In this document: piece by piece, positions 44,571-57,174 of the stretch
How positions within the stretch are numbered: the stretch's first letter is position 1
Layout: each line of letters starts with the position of its first letter
From: Melieria omissa
Taxonomy: Eukaryota > Arthropoda > Insecta > Diptera > Ulidiidae
Direction of reading: 5' to 3'
DNA: 64,000 nt
Assembly (NCBI GenBank): GCA_963971225.1
Contig: OZ020268.1
Span: forward strand, 37,726,848 to 37,790,847
Notes under the pieces: model-generated
What the model was told of the DNA's origin: nothing
Seen by the model: only the letters and a program-made list of their open reading frames with translations
Databases searched by the model: none
Position numbers and translations under genes: made by a program

Positions 44571-47257
44571 CTTTGTATCGTTCATCTATTGGGGGGAAAA
44601 AGAAATCGTTCACCCGTTGCCCCCGTGGGGTCTGAGCCAACAGCGCGCACCGTTCAGTGCAAATATTTGTACTTGCAATCCATATGTCATGTACATACTT
44701 TCTAATGCCAATCATTTTCCCATGTTAAATTGCTAGGTATTGTGGCATTGTTGTACCATGGCTGGTACATATTTTAAAATACGGACAGCAGCAATGTGAC
44801 AATATGAAATTCAAACGTTGAACTACAATCGACGTCCAGAAAGTGAAATCTTTCATAGTTTTTGAGAGACTAAAGGGGTAAACGAATTTTTAAACGAATA
44901 CAGTTATGTTGGAATTGATCCCTTTAGTTCTAAAATTTGTTTTATTAAAAAATCAATTTCAAGTACATTTCATGTTTAGAAGCAATGTTTGCTCGAATGT
45001 CAATAGGAAGTGGACAAAGAGGTAGCACAGTCTAGAAGACTGCCTGAAAATAAAGAGATGTTATTTTTGTAGACTGTTTATTATTTATGTTCATTATTCT
45101 TTGTTGAAGCTTAAAAAGAATTTGTATATAAGAATTTGTTTCTTTTTTAATAACAAAAAATTGTCCCCAGATACAAAAATTGCTGGTACAAAATCTGGTT
45201 TCAAATAGTATTGGACTCAAAAGCTGATTTGAGATCTTTCTATGGTTGCCTAGAGTTGTTAAAACAAAAAAAAAATAAAAACATTAACAATTTAATAACA
45301 AAAAAATTAACCCACAAATGCATTGATTATTTTCACTTTTGCTCAATAAACATAGGTTTTTCTTTTTAACACAAAAAACCACTGAAAAGCTAATGTAATA
45401 TAGATAAACTACTAAATATTAGCAAACAGATTTCAAATGTGGTTGTCGTTTCAAAATATTACATCGGGGATTAATTTGAAGATATACACAAATATGTATA
45501 TGCATTTGAGGGTTAAATTAAATTCAATTAGAAAAAAGCTCCCACTTTCTTTTCTTCCCTAGAGTTGTTAAAACAAAAAAAAACATAAAAATTAAATAAC
45601 AAAAAATTAAATTAAATTATATTGAAAAATGCTCCCACTTTTCTTACTTACGTAACTGACCATAACCACTTGTTGCCGGGTTACAGTCTGCCGCAAAAGT
45701 TTTCTTTAGGTGTCTCTGTCTTCTTCAGTTCATCACTAAAGATGATAGAGTATCCTCAACTTAGTACTTGCGCCGGAGAGACACCGTTTTCCTCTTTACC
45801 TCTGACTTCCTACTACCGCATCGAACCCCCACTACAACTCTTCATTATATCTAAATTTTCTTTATCATCACTAAATAAAACTAGGATCGACCAGCAACAC
45901 ATTTGATCTATTAAACCAGTCATGAGATCCCTGTATCAGATTATAGAAATTCTGCCGCAAAATCCATGTTTAAGGCGTCTTTCCTACTCTCATACATTCC
46001 CACGTTAGTTACTAGAATAGGTTCTTCCTTTTCTTTTCTCTTGTTTCCAACCTGAGCAACACTACATCCATGGTTGCCATATTTGGTTATTTTTAACCGA
46101 AATAGACAGTTTTTTGCGCTTAGTTCCTTCGTTACTTTTATTTGTGTTTGATAACTTTTTGTAAGGGAATTCTAGTATACAATTTTGTTAAAACAAAGTG
46201 TCATGTGAAGAACTTTTTATTGCTCGTAGGTTTTTTTCAGATAAGGAAGGGAAGAATGGCAGAAATTTCGTTTTCCTTTTATATTTTTGATTACTTTTCT
46301 AGAAAAATGTGGTTAACAATGTTTTGGTCAAATTTGGTCATTTTTCTACTGGTCCCTAATCGTCTATCTAAGTGAATTGTCCAATCTCAATTTCCATGCG
46401 CTGCAATATGTCTTTGAATGACATTAAAGTGTTCAAACAATTCTCAGTTCATTAGTTTTTAATCGTTGCCTTTAGAAATACTTGGAACCGAGTCTCTAAG
46501 AAATACCCTTCTCTTAAACACCCCAAGGGTCGGTATGACTTTTACATGCTTTGTGACAGTAAATCATTGCTTTCAATCTATGCTGGCCAAGAGAAGTCTC
46601 TGTTGTACCCAACTACCTTCAGACTCCACAAAGCTCGAACTGATCGCTTAAACCCAAGAACCGAAAAAAGAGAAGTCAATGCAAACTGAACCTAAAACTG
46701 AGCTAAAAGTTCTCCTCAGCTGATGCACTTCGCTTGAAATCTGGAAAGCTAATTTTTTAGTTCTTAAGTGTCCAACTCGTCCAACTTGTATTTATTTTAT
46801 TTTAGATTTATTTATTTTTATTTTATATTACAACATATTTAAGTGAGGTTAAGTTCATTTCGACAATTTTGCCTCCATTCTTCTTTGAGTCATCTCTTCT
46901 GTTTCGAGTTCAACGTTTCATTAAGAAGTTTCAGAAGAATTAAAAAGTTCTTCTTTGAGTCCTATCTCCTGAATGTAGCTCACAATGACTGTTAACTCTA
47001 GGGATTTCATATTGTCAGGAGTGCGTTGAAAGGTCTTCAAGTGTTTTCAGTCCACATGCCTGGACATCTCTTTCTTAGGCAGAATCTGTTGTTGGAAGTA
47101 TAAAATCAATTTAGAGTTTTTAGATCTACAAGTATAATAATTCTTCTGTGTTTTGAAATTGTTTCGATTATGTGACACTAAAAGTTACTTAAATTTCCTT
47201 AGTTGAAAAACTTCACAATGTGTTTGCCTACAGTAAGACTGGCCTCATCGAGTTTAA
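44571..47257. other. non-coding DNA with repeat remnants
   Basis: Contains the repeat copy at 45650-45850. At 47222-47257 a short stretch encodes KTGLIEF, possibly retrotransposon-derived. AT-rich; no gene recognised. Confidence 0.4.
45650..45850 (-). repeat. second copy of the interspersed repeat seen at 28.2 kb
   Basis: Same ordered blocks as 28225-28440: gccgcaaaagttttctttagg, tatcctcaactta and gccggagagacacc. Orientation is the same. Degenerate. Confidence 0.5.
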
Positions 47258-47418
47258 CACTAGAAAGACCGCAAGTTTCCCATACCTGCAAAGTCCACAA
47301 GTCTACTCGCAAATAAACAAGTTATATAACTAAAGAAAAAGTTGATAGAAATACTTAAAAAAATACAGATATTTAAAAATGAAAAACCATACAAATGACC
47401 GCAATGGTCTTTTTAGTG
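47258..47418. mobile_element. possible piggyBac-like MITE, 161 bp
   Basis: Left TTAA (47254-47257) and end CACTAGAAAGACCGCAA. Right end, inward, CACTAAAAAGACCATTGC, flanked by CTAA, which would be a mutated TTAA. The left end can also be read as part of a reverse-transcriptase motif, so this call is weaker than the others. Confidence 0.45.
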
Positions 47419-49239
47419 CTAAGCAGATATAACATGCTTTCCTTCCCCATAAAAGGGTAAAACAGTGATCGATTGAGAATACTCCTACAGTTCATTCAAT
47501 CATTTATAATTCCTACAAATAAAGTATTGATTCAGTTTATAATAGAATTTGCTGATCTAAGGTAGTTGAAGTGTTCTGTCCTAAGTAAGAGAAGATTCTT
47601 CTCGGGACAGAGTAACTTAAACCAATAAAAAAAATATATGAATTTTATATAAAACACGTGCATGTCTAGTAATGTTGCCAAAGTACTCGTAAAATTTCTT
47701 AATTTATTTTTAAATTAAATTCGCAGCCGGCGTCAAGGAAATCTAACCTAATGTAGGTTTTGTGTTCTCAAAAAATTAGACTCGAGTTAAAATTTCAGAA
47801 TTTGTTACAAATTCAAGCTGCAATAAAAAACGCAAAAATTGAAATATAAAAAAAAAATATAAATGACTTGGAGTTCAATTAACGCCTCGCATGCACAACT
47901 ACGCGTATGTTGTGAATGTATGTGTGTGTGCGTTCAATGCAGATGTGTTTGAGTATCCTGTTATCTGCTAATTAAACACAAACACCCATATAGCTATCGA
48001 ACTGAATGAGTGTGCGTGTTTGTGTAAGAATGTGTCGGTGTGTGTGTGAATGTGCGAGCAGCGGGTGCCTGCTCCAAGCATACGTGGCGACCTGTTGCTG
48101 TCTTGAGTTATGTTGGCTGAATTCGTTGTAGTTGCGGCCGCTGTTGTTGGCAACGTAACGCAACTCAACCAACACTTTTTCTGATAACACCGAAAGCATT
48201 TGGACGTCACACTTTTGTCGTTGCAGCTATGAAACGTTGTATTTCAATTCAATTTTGTTCAAAAGCCGGTAAAAAACTAATGTAAACGCACACCATCGAC
48301 CCAGCCCGCACACACACACACACGGCCGATCCTATACCAACAAAACAGCAAAAAGATAAAAGAGCCGTGGAGGTAGCAACGACTGGGCCCGTGTTTGTAT
48401 GTGCTAAAAAGGCACTTATTGTGCGCTCTGCCAGTCGGCATACACCTGAGACTGTGACGGCGACTGGGACCGCGGCTTCAAGTACTCATCACCGTCGCTT
48501 CGCGCAGCTCAGCTCAGCATTGCGGCCAACGGGCAATGCTGATCGCGCCAACCAGCACAAACTGCGGGCCAACAGCGCAGCGTAGAGTAAACAAATGAGC
48601 GAAGCGAAATGGGTAAACAAAGAGAGCGAGCACGGCTCATCGAGTGTAAGAACTGAAAATGAAAAGTTCACAAAAACAACTAAGGAAAACAACGTGAAAA
48701 TAAATACACACACTAGCACAAACACACAACGGAGCGGAGAGTGTTTTTAATAATGTTGGGGCCAACACAAAAAAAAGTATTAAATGGAAAACCTTTTTAT
48801 TGGCCTCTTTGTTGTTGTTGTTGTTGTTGTTGGAATATGCGCATACAAGTGCAAATAATAAAGTTGTATTGTTGTTTTTGTCATTGTTGGTGTTATTGTT
48901 GTTATCGCTGTTGTTCTATTAGCCATAAGTATGGGTTGGAAGTATGTGTGGCGTTACCACCCTACGAAATTACGTATTCGAATTATATAAGTTATTGCAA
49001 ATAATTCTGTAGAAAATTTTTTGGAGATTGCAATAGCAGTCAATTAACCCTTTGTTGCAGGGTTTAATTTTCGTAGAGAAACAAATTTTTCGTCTTATTA
49101 TTTATTCTTGTTGCGTGTCAAGTTTTGATAAAAGTTTGTTAAATTCATGTATTTATGGAATAAGTTATGTAAAAATTTGCTATACTCTGCTGAGAAAGCA
49201 TTTGCCGATAGGAAAATCAGTTTTATCTAGATTTAAGAG
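47419..49239. other. non-coding DNA with CA-rich island at 47.9-48.7 kb
   Basis: GC-richer DNA from about 47880 to 48740 with (TG)n/(CA)n runs near 47920 and 48308-48322. It is followed by a (GTT)8 microsatellite near 48808-48831. No supported coding exon. Confidence 0.4.
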
Positions 49240-49316
49240 TTGGCTACCACGGCGACTCGAACCTAGGTCACTGTATACTTCCAATACAGTGCACTAACTA
49301 GCTGAGTGATGGCAAC
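49240..49316 (-). tRNA. tRNA-like pseudogene or head of a tRNA-derived SINE
   Basis: The minus strand reads GTTGCCA, then a D-arm-like CACTCAGCTAGTTAGTG with a perfect 4-bp stem (CACT/AGTG). Next is a self-complementary anticodon-like arm (ACTGTAT ... ATACAGT) and a B-box-like AGGTTCGAGTC. A 3' strand pairs imperfectly with the 5' end. The T-stem is poorly paired and the anticodon loop is irregular, so I do not think it is a functional tRNA. Confidence 0.4.
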
Positions 49317-49966
49317 CACCATGTCACCAATGCCATCAATAAACAGAATTATTTTATCAAACCAAAACATCTACTTTTTGTTCGAATCTTTTCACATAAT
49401 TTTCAAGTTATTCACGAAATTCCGTTTAAAATTAAATGATTTAACATAGAAGACACAACTGAAGAATTTATGTTTGTAGAAATCTGAATACGTAGTTCCC
49501 AGATCTACAAGAAATTAACATTGAATATATACAATGTCAGAATCAAAATTTCAAGGATTCATTATAAGTTAAGTGTTTTCTTAGTTTCAAATAGAAATTT
49601 TAACAGTCAAATTTGTTGAATTTTCTAAGATCTTTTGCTTTAATTTAAACTTTATAAAAACAACACGTTATTGGTTTATGCCGTGAAACTTCTCTCCATG
49701 CAAATTTTCCGAACTGCCTTACCAATGAAAATAATTCAAAGATGCACAGTAAAGTAAAGTTAAGTTGGGTCATCCAAAGAGAAATTATTCTGTGTTGTCT
49801 ACCTCCTCTGGATTCTCGATGATCTTACCTGGTAGCCTCGCGCATTAACCTTCCGGGGAAGTTCTGTCACGATGCGCAAGTTTCATACTCGACGCTGTCC
49901 TATTCTGACCGGCAAAGCTGTGATCCGTGCTGTGCTCACGTTTCGGCCATCAATGGCGAATGGGTT
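49317..49966. other. non-coding DNA
   Basis: AT-rich, with a GC-richer patch at about 49800-49960 that may be a repeat remnant. No gene seen. Confidence 0.4.
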
Positions 49967-49970
49967 TTAA

Positions 49971-50223
49971 CCCTAATTCCCAGAATTTTAAAAGTATCGT
50001 AAATCCAGAAGTAAATCCAGTTCTCAGGCTTATATGAGCTAAATTACTGAAAACATTTATTTAAAAAGTACAAAAACTGTCTAAAATGTGAAATTTATAA
50101 ATGCAATATAATTCTAACATTCCGTCAGAGGATTTCATAAAATAATGGAATCAAAAATCTTTTGGATTTATCACCATTTGAAATCTTTAGTGAGACTGTG
50201 AGGCTCACTTCTGGGAATTAGGG
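49971..50223. mobile_element. piggyBac-like MITE, 253 bp, perfect 15-bp ends
   Basis: TTAA at 49967-49970 and 50224-50227. Perfect inverted ends CCCTAATTCCCAGAA. TTAA followed by CCCT is the canonical piggyBac arrangement. No reading frame. The perfect ends suggest it is younger than its neighbours. Confidence 0.85.
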
Positions 50224-50227
50224 TTAA

Positions 50228-51400
50228 GGCCTTTGAATTCCTCCGACTGTACTTGCTGAGAAACTAAGAAACTGCCTGTCTTACCCAGTTAGAGATGGCA
50301 AAGCCTTCTTGACTTGATCTTTCAAGCCTTATAGTTTGTCGCTACCGAACCTTTTTGAACCTTGAAGTACCTTTTTCGCCAAAGCTTCATCATACTTAAG
50401 CTATGAAGGCAGGTTTTACCAGAGCCCGAGGCTTTTGGGCGCTTGAATTGTTTAGTTTATATTATTTAGTTAATACTTTATGGGAATAGAAACATTTTTC
50501 TGTTTTCCGAGCCTGCACTATTCTCCTCAAACCCTCAATCACCCGCCCCTTCTCGTACAAAAAAAGAACAGTACCCAAAGAATAATGGTTTTCAATTTAT
50601 CATCGATGCCATCACCTATCGATCTTCTTAGTCACGCAACATTTCCACTCGTCGTCAGTCCACTATTTGTTCAACTTATCAGCAATGCCTCAAGTGACAT
50701 TTTGTGTGATCAGCTGCAACTTTTTTTTTTTTTCGTATACACAGCGCCTAGCCAAGTGCCATAAACCCAACAAGATCCTTAACTCGGCTTGGCAGCGCCG
50801 AAAATGCCCGCAAGGTGGCAATGACACAAAATACTACACACGCGCGTGGCGTAGAGGCGTTTTCGTTCTCTGTTGGCTGATCGTTGCGGCGATCGTGCGG
50901 TGCCATATTCATTTATGCACCATCAACAGTACAACAACAACAAAAACATCACTGTACTCCAATAGCAACACGCTGATTGTTAACATTTTGCCGCTAGTTG
51001 GACGCGACAGTGGTGTGCGGCGTGACGGCGATGGGCCGGTTCACGGCGCTACCCGATGGGCCGCGTCTGTCATTCGTCGATCAGTTGCGGTAACGATAGC
51101 ACCGACCGTCGGCACAGTGCCGCCAACACACAAACCGCCGAAAACTGCGCCGCCTTCAGCGCAACAACAGTCGACAAGTGCAGCCGCAGTCGGGCAATTT
51201 TGCCGCTTGCGTCGCCGCCGTCAGTGCTCTGGCAAGCGCCGATCGCATTTCAAAGTGCAACGCGCAACTTTCGCCAAACAATAAAGAACCAAACTGTGCG
51301 CACACAAAAACACAAAAGCACAAACAATTTCGATCAGCAGAAAAAGGGCGGATTTTAGTGTGATTTACCGCAAATGGCCGTCGCACTTTGCGGTTAATAC
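50228..51400. other. non-coding DNA leading into GC-rich island
   Basis: A 199-codon frame from ATG 50687 to 51284 is open on the plus strand. It begins with a homopolymer-encoded Phe run and is Arg/Thr/Ala-rich without any recognisable domain. Several other frames overlap it. I regard it as chance openness in GC-rich DNA. Confidence 0.4.
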
Positions 51401-52068
51401 GACACCGCGTCGTCGTAATATTTGGAAGCTGCTGCGTTAACGTTTTCGTTATTTTTTGTCATGAGCGCAAAACTACGGCACTCACACACACACAAACACA
51501 AATCTAAATTCTGTATGAAAAAATGATTGAATAGTTGCAACGTTACGCGCGACAGCGGCTACGTGCAAACAGAAAACGGTGCAAAACTTCTGTTTATATC
51601 GATTTGCGCCAGTTGTGAACGACGTTCGAAATTCTGCGAACACAAACTGAACTGAGCTGAGCTGTTACGTAAAACAGAAACAGAAACAAATAAAATACAA
51701 ATACAAACATTGAGCAGACACCGCGATGTGGCAGTGAGATGATGAGTACAGCCAACATTTATTTTGTTTCACAATTGCAGTATCCAAGTGTCAAAAATTG
51801 CCAACGTTGACTATTACAAATTCGAACGTTGAAGGTTCCGCGCCAAAGGACTCAATTGAACGCTACCCACGATTGTATTTTGTGCGATCAGATTAGAACG
51901 TTTTGCAAGTAGTTGTGGTGTGTGTGTGTGTTTGTGTGCCTGTGGACGGAAAGTTCACATAAGCTCACTCACACACGTTTGTACAGTAAAAATGGTGTGC
52001 GTAAGGCGTGGTCGGGAAGTCGAAAATACGGCTGCAGTATTATACCAAAGTTACGACGTTGTTGAAAG
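51400..52068 (+). other. candidate first exon with short coding start
   Basis: A GC-richer leader ends in a strong donor, gttgaaag^gtaagttt at 52069. An ATG at 51992 in good context (taaaaATGG) opens 25 codons plus two bases that stay open to the donor: MVCVRRGREVENTAAVLYQS, then YDVVE. Upstream, cgaTCAGAtt near 51890 could be an initiator. No protein family recognised, so it may be a 5' UTR exon with a chance ATG. Confidence 0.4.
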
Positions 52069-52109
52069 GTAAGTTTAAGATTTATTGTCAAAAACTCATA
52101 AAACTTGTT

Positions 52110-53060
52110 GGACTTAAGTGAACAGTGTAGGACTTGAAATTGAATAGAGTTTTGAGTCATATTGCGGTCTACGAGCTTTGTGACAAGAGGGAGCTACTTT
52201 AACCTTTGAAAGGAAAATTAAAAACAAAAAAAAATATTTGATGGAGTCAGATTTGTGCACAATGAATGGGGAATAAGATGGGGTGATGAACTGTAGCCAC
52301 TAATCCAGGACGAAAATGTAGTACGTAACGATTAAGATAACTGGGCTTCGATATGACAATGGACATCTCAAGAGCTCAGGTACTGGGGGCAAAAGCATAC
52401 ACCAAAAACGTAAAAAGAAGACCCAGATCGAGGTGGACAATTAAAAGAATTTCTAGAGTATCTAAAGCTAAAGAACCATGGAGGCTCACAAAGTGCTGTA
52501 ACGCCAAACGAAGACTGCATCAACGGTCCGATTCGTATTTGACGGCCAAAAATGCCAATTGTCAGCAAAAATCCTATACTACAGTCTACAGATTTAGTCC
52601 TGGACTTCAGTTTTAATTCGGTTTGTGACTCGGATTAAAAAATTAATCAAATTTGGTAGTTAAATTAATATCAATTGTTCGCAAAAAGACTAAGTTATAG
52701 TCTAATCTTGGGATTAAATTGAATTCAGTGTTGAGTAAGATTGCGTTTTGAATCATATTTGATGATCAAAAATGTTAATTGTCAACAAATCGACTATATA
52801 ACAGTTTACAGAGTTAGTCCTGGACTTCAGTTTAAATTCGGTTTGTGACTTAGATTAAAAAATGAATCAATTTTGATGGTTACATCAATGTCAATTGTCA
52901 GCGAAAAAAGTTGTAGACTTGGAATTAAATTGAATTGAGTTTTGATTAAGATTGCGTTTTGAATCATATTTGATAGCCAACATGTTAATTGTCAGAAAAA
53001 AGACTATACTGCAGTCTACAGATTTAGTCCTGGACTTCAGTTTAAATTTTTGTGAATTAT
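52110..53060. repeat. diverged tandem array, about 215-bp units, interrupted
   Basis: Copies of a unit with the landmark cagatttagtcctggacttcag recur near 52585, 52805 and 53012. Intervening half-units carry attgcgttttgaatcatat (also near 52160). A non-repeat insert at about 52190-52540 splits the first unit. Confidence 0.75.
52345..52510 (+). mobile_element. short non-LTR retrotransposon remnant
   Basis: The plus strand gives KNVKRRPRSRWTIKRISRV, resembling the KRGRPRxRWxDQV motif near the end of many non-LTR ORF2 proteins. It lies within the insert that splits the tandem array. Too short for a sure class. Confidence 0.35.
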
Positions 53061-53699
53061 ATTAGCTTCTTTTGAATGTTACATTTTTTTACCGTCAACT
53101 TTTCACTTTTAGCTGGAATAACTAATTTTTTCAATGATGTTTCAGTTTGGTTTTTATTGTAACTGTTAAACTACTTTCAAAGATTTTCAGCATATATTCA
53201 AACATTTAGAAAACAATTTTACTCTGTGAGAAATATTGAGAATGAAATAGTTTGTTTTTGGTTCGAAACTCACATCACTTGTCGTTTAATTCAATACTGA
53301 GCCACTATCCTAAGACAAAATTTCTCTGGCCATTCCAGCTTCATAACTCCCAGAAATGTTTGAAATTTGTTTAAAAAAAGTTTTCGTTTTATTATTTTAT
53401 CTCAATTTGAGTTCAACTAATTGAACAACTGATTTTCATATAAACTTTCTTCAACGATTCAGACCTAAAGTTGAGTTCTCTGCTAAAATATGAAAATAAA
53501 TATAGGCTTTCAGGTCATCTGAGCACTCAAGAACTTATAAACTATGAAGAACCTATATTTTTTAAAATATTTTTTGGAACTGCTTTCAGGAGAAGTTTAA
53601 AGCATGTTTGAATATTAAGATTTTCGATAATGTTGACTATTACAATTTTTGTAAAGAAAGAATTTATATCTCTAAACTCTTTCTTCGATACCTATTCAG
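53061..53699. other. non-coding DNA between tandem arrays
   Basis: AT-rich, no gene or clear repeat structure. Confidence 0.4.
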
Positions 53700-54540
53700 T
53701 TCATTTTCAGTTTCTGGATCAAGCTTATTCGATTCGAAAGCTCTACATTTATAGATAAAGAAGAAAAAGGCTTTGAGAAGGACTTCTAGTTCTTGGCTTT
53801 GTTCTATGGTCTTCACTTTCTAAGAGCTTAAAGCTGGATTAGCCTCTGAATAAAGCGTATTCGATTCAAAATCTTTACAGTTCTAGGTACAAAATGAAAA
53901 GGCTTCGAGAAGTCTAGGCTTTGTTCTAGGACCTTCAATAAATAAAAAGTTAAAGCTGGATTAGTAAATCAGTCTAACCTCAGGATGAAGAGAATTGTAT
54001 TCAAAATCTGTACAGCTATAGATACAGAAGAAGAAGGCTTCGAAAAGTTCTTGGGTTTGATTTATGACCTTTAGTTTCCAAAAAATTAAAGCTGGATTAG
54101 CAAACCAATTCATACTCTGGATACAGTGTATTCGATTCGAAAGTTCTACAGTTATGGGTACAAACGAAGAAAGCTTCAAGATGTTGTTGACTTTATTCCA
54201 TGTCTCTCAGCTTCTAAGAATTTCTTCTTCTTAGCTTTGTTCTATGGTCTTCAGTTTCTAAGAAATTAAAGCTAGACTAGAGAATCAATTCAACCTCTGG
54301 AAAAAGCAAATTCGATTTGAAATCTCTACAAAAGAAGAAGGCTTCGAGTTATACCTACAAAAGAAAAAGACTTCAAAAAGTTCTTGGGTTTGTTCTGGGA
54401 CCTTCAATAAATAAGTTAGTTAATAAGTAATAGTTAAAGCGATATTAGAGTATAAATTCAACCTCTGGATAAAGCAAATTCGATTTGAAATCTCTACAAA
54501 AGAAGAAGGCTTCGAGTTGTTGACTTTGTTTTATGTTTTC
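53700..54540. repeat. diverged tandem array, about 130-150-bp units
   Basis: Six or so units with recurring landmarks: aaagctggattag, attcgattcgaaa, tctacagttat, gaaggcttcgag and tttgttctatggtcttca. They recur in the same order from 53705 to 54535. Units differ widely, so the array is old. Confidence 0.8.
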
Positions 54541-54728
54541 AATAAGATTAGAATGTGTGTGTCGTACAAAGCGAACCAATTGGTTCATCCTTGTAAAGTT
54601 GAGATTTATGGTACACAAAAATAGTGTTCTGTTCTATATTGCCTTCAAGTCCTAAAAAGTTGAGGTTCCTAAATGTCATAATGACTAATTATGAATCTCT
54701 GCATCTCTGTGAAGAAAACATCAATTAA

Positions 54729-54969
54729 CCGTAGATCGAGCCTAAAAAAATTTAAGGAATCCTATCCTATGTATACAAAGGAGAAGATTATAAACTTTTC
54801 AATTTACCCAAGACCTTTTTCTTAAAAAAGTGTAAAAGATGGTTTTAAACAAGCATAATCCCAACACAAACAAAGTCACAAGAAGGGTTGAATTAATTAT
54901 ATCCTGAAAAAAGTTATAATAAAACAAAAAACCAAATGTATCATTTTTGATACAAAGCTCGATCTACGG
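54729..54969. mobile_element. piggyBac-like MITE, 241 bp, perfect 13-bp ends
   Basis: TTAA at 54725-54728 and 54970-54973. Perfect inverted ends CCGTAGATCGAGC. AT-rich interior without a frame. The first bases resemble the right end of the MITE at 25499-25702 (CCGTAGAC), so the two may be related. Confidence 0.82.
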
Positions 54970-54973
54970 TTAA

Positions 54974-57174
54974 GCTTCTTTTCGAAGCGAACCAATTCGA
55001 CCTGAGAACAAAACGCAGTAGATCGACAATGTGTTTTTATGGCCACAGAAGCCACTTGTCAGAGAAGTTAGTTATATATTATTTATGAAGACGAGACTGC
55101 TAAAATAAGGTTGATTAATTATTTGTTAATTGAATAACTTAGTTCAGCAGCACAGTTGTGAGTCGCTGGCAAATACAGCAATATGTAGATATCATAATTA
55201 ATAAAACAAATTAAATTTTCTTCGGCCTTATTTGCAGCACGTGTCGGGAATAGATTCGTTTTAGCAAAAAACCTCCCAAGTCAATCTGCCACTGCATTTA
55301 TTTGTCCACATATAGATTCTTCTCTTAGGTCTGTCTTTCTTAGATATATGCCTATATCGGCATCTAGTATATATCTGTATTTCATTAATATGTACACTAG
55401 CCGCATACTGGTTTGCGCTCTCAGTCCCAACTGGTTCGGTGTCATTAATATGCAAGCAGCTTTTCTAAATTGATTATAGTTGCGGTAATACCTTTCGTCA
55501 TAATTGACTTAAGTTTCGTTACTCAGAGAGTGTAAATTGCATGCTTAAGTTAATTATTTTCCATATTAAAAAAAAAAAAATGCAAATTGCAAAAGCTGTG
55601 TCTTTGCTGTGGGCTTCTCAGCAGTACGAAGTGATTTTTCAGCTGTCGCCAATTTTCGCCACATGTTAGCCGCGACTAATGAATCAAAAACATGTCTCTT
55701 GCAATTGCAAGACCCACAAACAATGCAAATAAATTAATGGGAAATCAAATGGCATAATTACTTGGTGCCCAGCACAGCTTAGACGTTCGCTTCAAAAGTG
55801 GTTGAAATTCTGTGAAAAATAACTTTAATACGGCGCCCATTCGCAGAAAAGCATGCAATCGTGTTGACGCAGTGCGCCCCACTTATATTTTTAGCCCTAA
55901 AATGCGAGTAATTTCCCGGCACCACACATATGGGCCGCCCCAGAGTCGGTTGGTGGTTTGGGTTGGGTTCCTTTGTCATTTGTCACACACAAGCGCAGTG
56001 CGCTTATCTATGTTGGATTTTTGATAAACATTATTTAATGCCACATAATCAGGTAATTATTTCCCCCATGAACGACGACGGTGTTGCGCACTTTCGACCC
56101 CTTCCATCCCACTCTCGCGGTGCTATAATATTTTGCCACCTTGGGCGACACAGTCCAGTCCAGTACAAAGAATTATTTGTAAAATTTAAAAACTACAACA
56201 TAAAACTTTGTATTTATTTACAACATTTATTTATTTATTCTATATTATATATAATTTCTCGTATTAAATGGTTCGCTTGTTGAGCTTTGGCAATTCGCCG
56301 TAAGGTGTAACCGAGTCGACGAGGTGCGCCGCTTCGAATTTTTGATAGCAGTTGTGTTGTTTGGAAATTTGTTCAATTTATTTTGGACTAAAGATAAGTT
56401 GGCGTTGTCTGTCGTCTGCGATAAGATAAGAACTTAATGTATTTGGATATTTTGCTTTTATGAGACGGAACGAGTGCAGACATTAATTTGGGGCTCGCTG
56501 CCAGTGTGCGTTGTATCGATAAATCAACGTTTTATTTGTCAGCTTCAAGCACATTGCATGAGTCAAGTCACAACAGGGCAATGAGTTGTAAAATATTTTC
56601 CAATTACAATGAAACTCATTCAAGTATTAGTTAACTGCGTTTTGGGTGCTAAAAACCTAAATCTCACAGGTAAAATCGGTGCAGAAGTTCCTTCATGAAA
56701 TCAAGTTGAAAGAATTTAAAGGGAATTGCAAACAAAAATTATGTTAAAGCAAAGTTTGCTTTTAGATTGACTGAATTAGCAGATAAAGGGCAGTGATTTC
56801 TTGAATGAAAGGAGGGAAATAGAGAAACTAACCTTTGTAAGGCAATTCTTTACATTTTCAGGCTTGGGAGTTAATTGTAGTTAAAGCTCAAGAGAAGTTA
56901 TGACAGCCTTCTCTGCTGGGAGATGCAAGAAACTGAGAAAAATTTAGATTAGGTGTAAAAGGAAAAGACTTCACATTCTCTGGTGTACATTTCTTGAACT
57001 TTCCATGAGCATTTCTTCATGGCAATGAGTCGGCCAGAGTGCTTGGAGTGTGTCATGGACTCACTACTAGAGCGCTTGGTGTCGCCTTTAGGTGCAAAGC
57101 TAAGATAGATATAGGGAACACTAGATGGCAAAATTTCTTCAGCTCGACAAATTTGGCCACGTTACAACTCACAT
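54974..57174. other. non-coding DNA, no gene seen
   Basis: Mixed composition. A GC-richer stretch lies at 55840-56160. Short frames on both strands have no recognisable protein. No complete repeat structure was found. Confidence 0.4.

Noticed and set aside
47222..47330. Reverse-transcriptase fragment reading EFNTRKTAS
   Set aside because: The motif spans the left border of a TTAA-flanked inverted-repeat element, and only about ten residues match. I cannot tell a remnant from coincidence.
50687..51284. 199-codon frame on the plus strand
   Set aside because: It starts with a poly-T-encoded Phe run, has no domain, and overlaps other open frames in GC-rich DNA. No splice or homology support.
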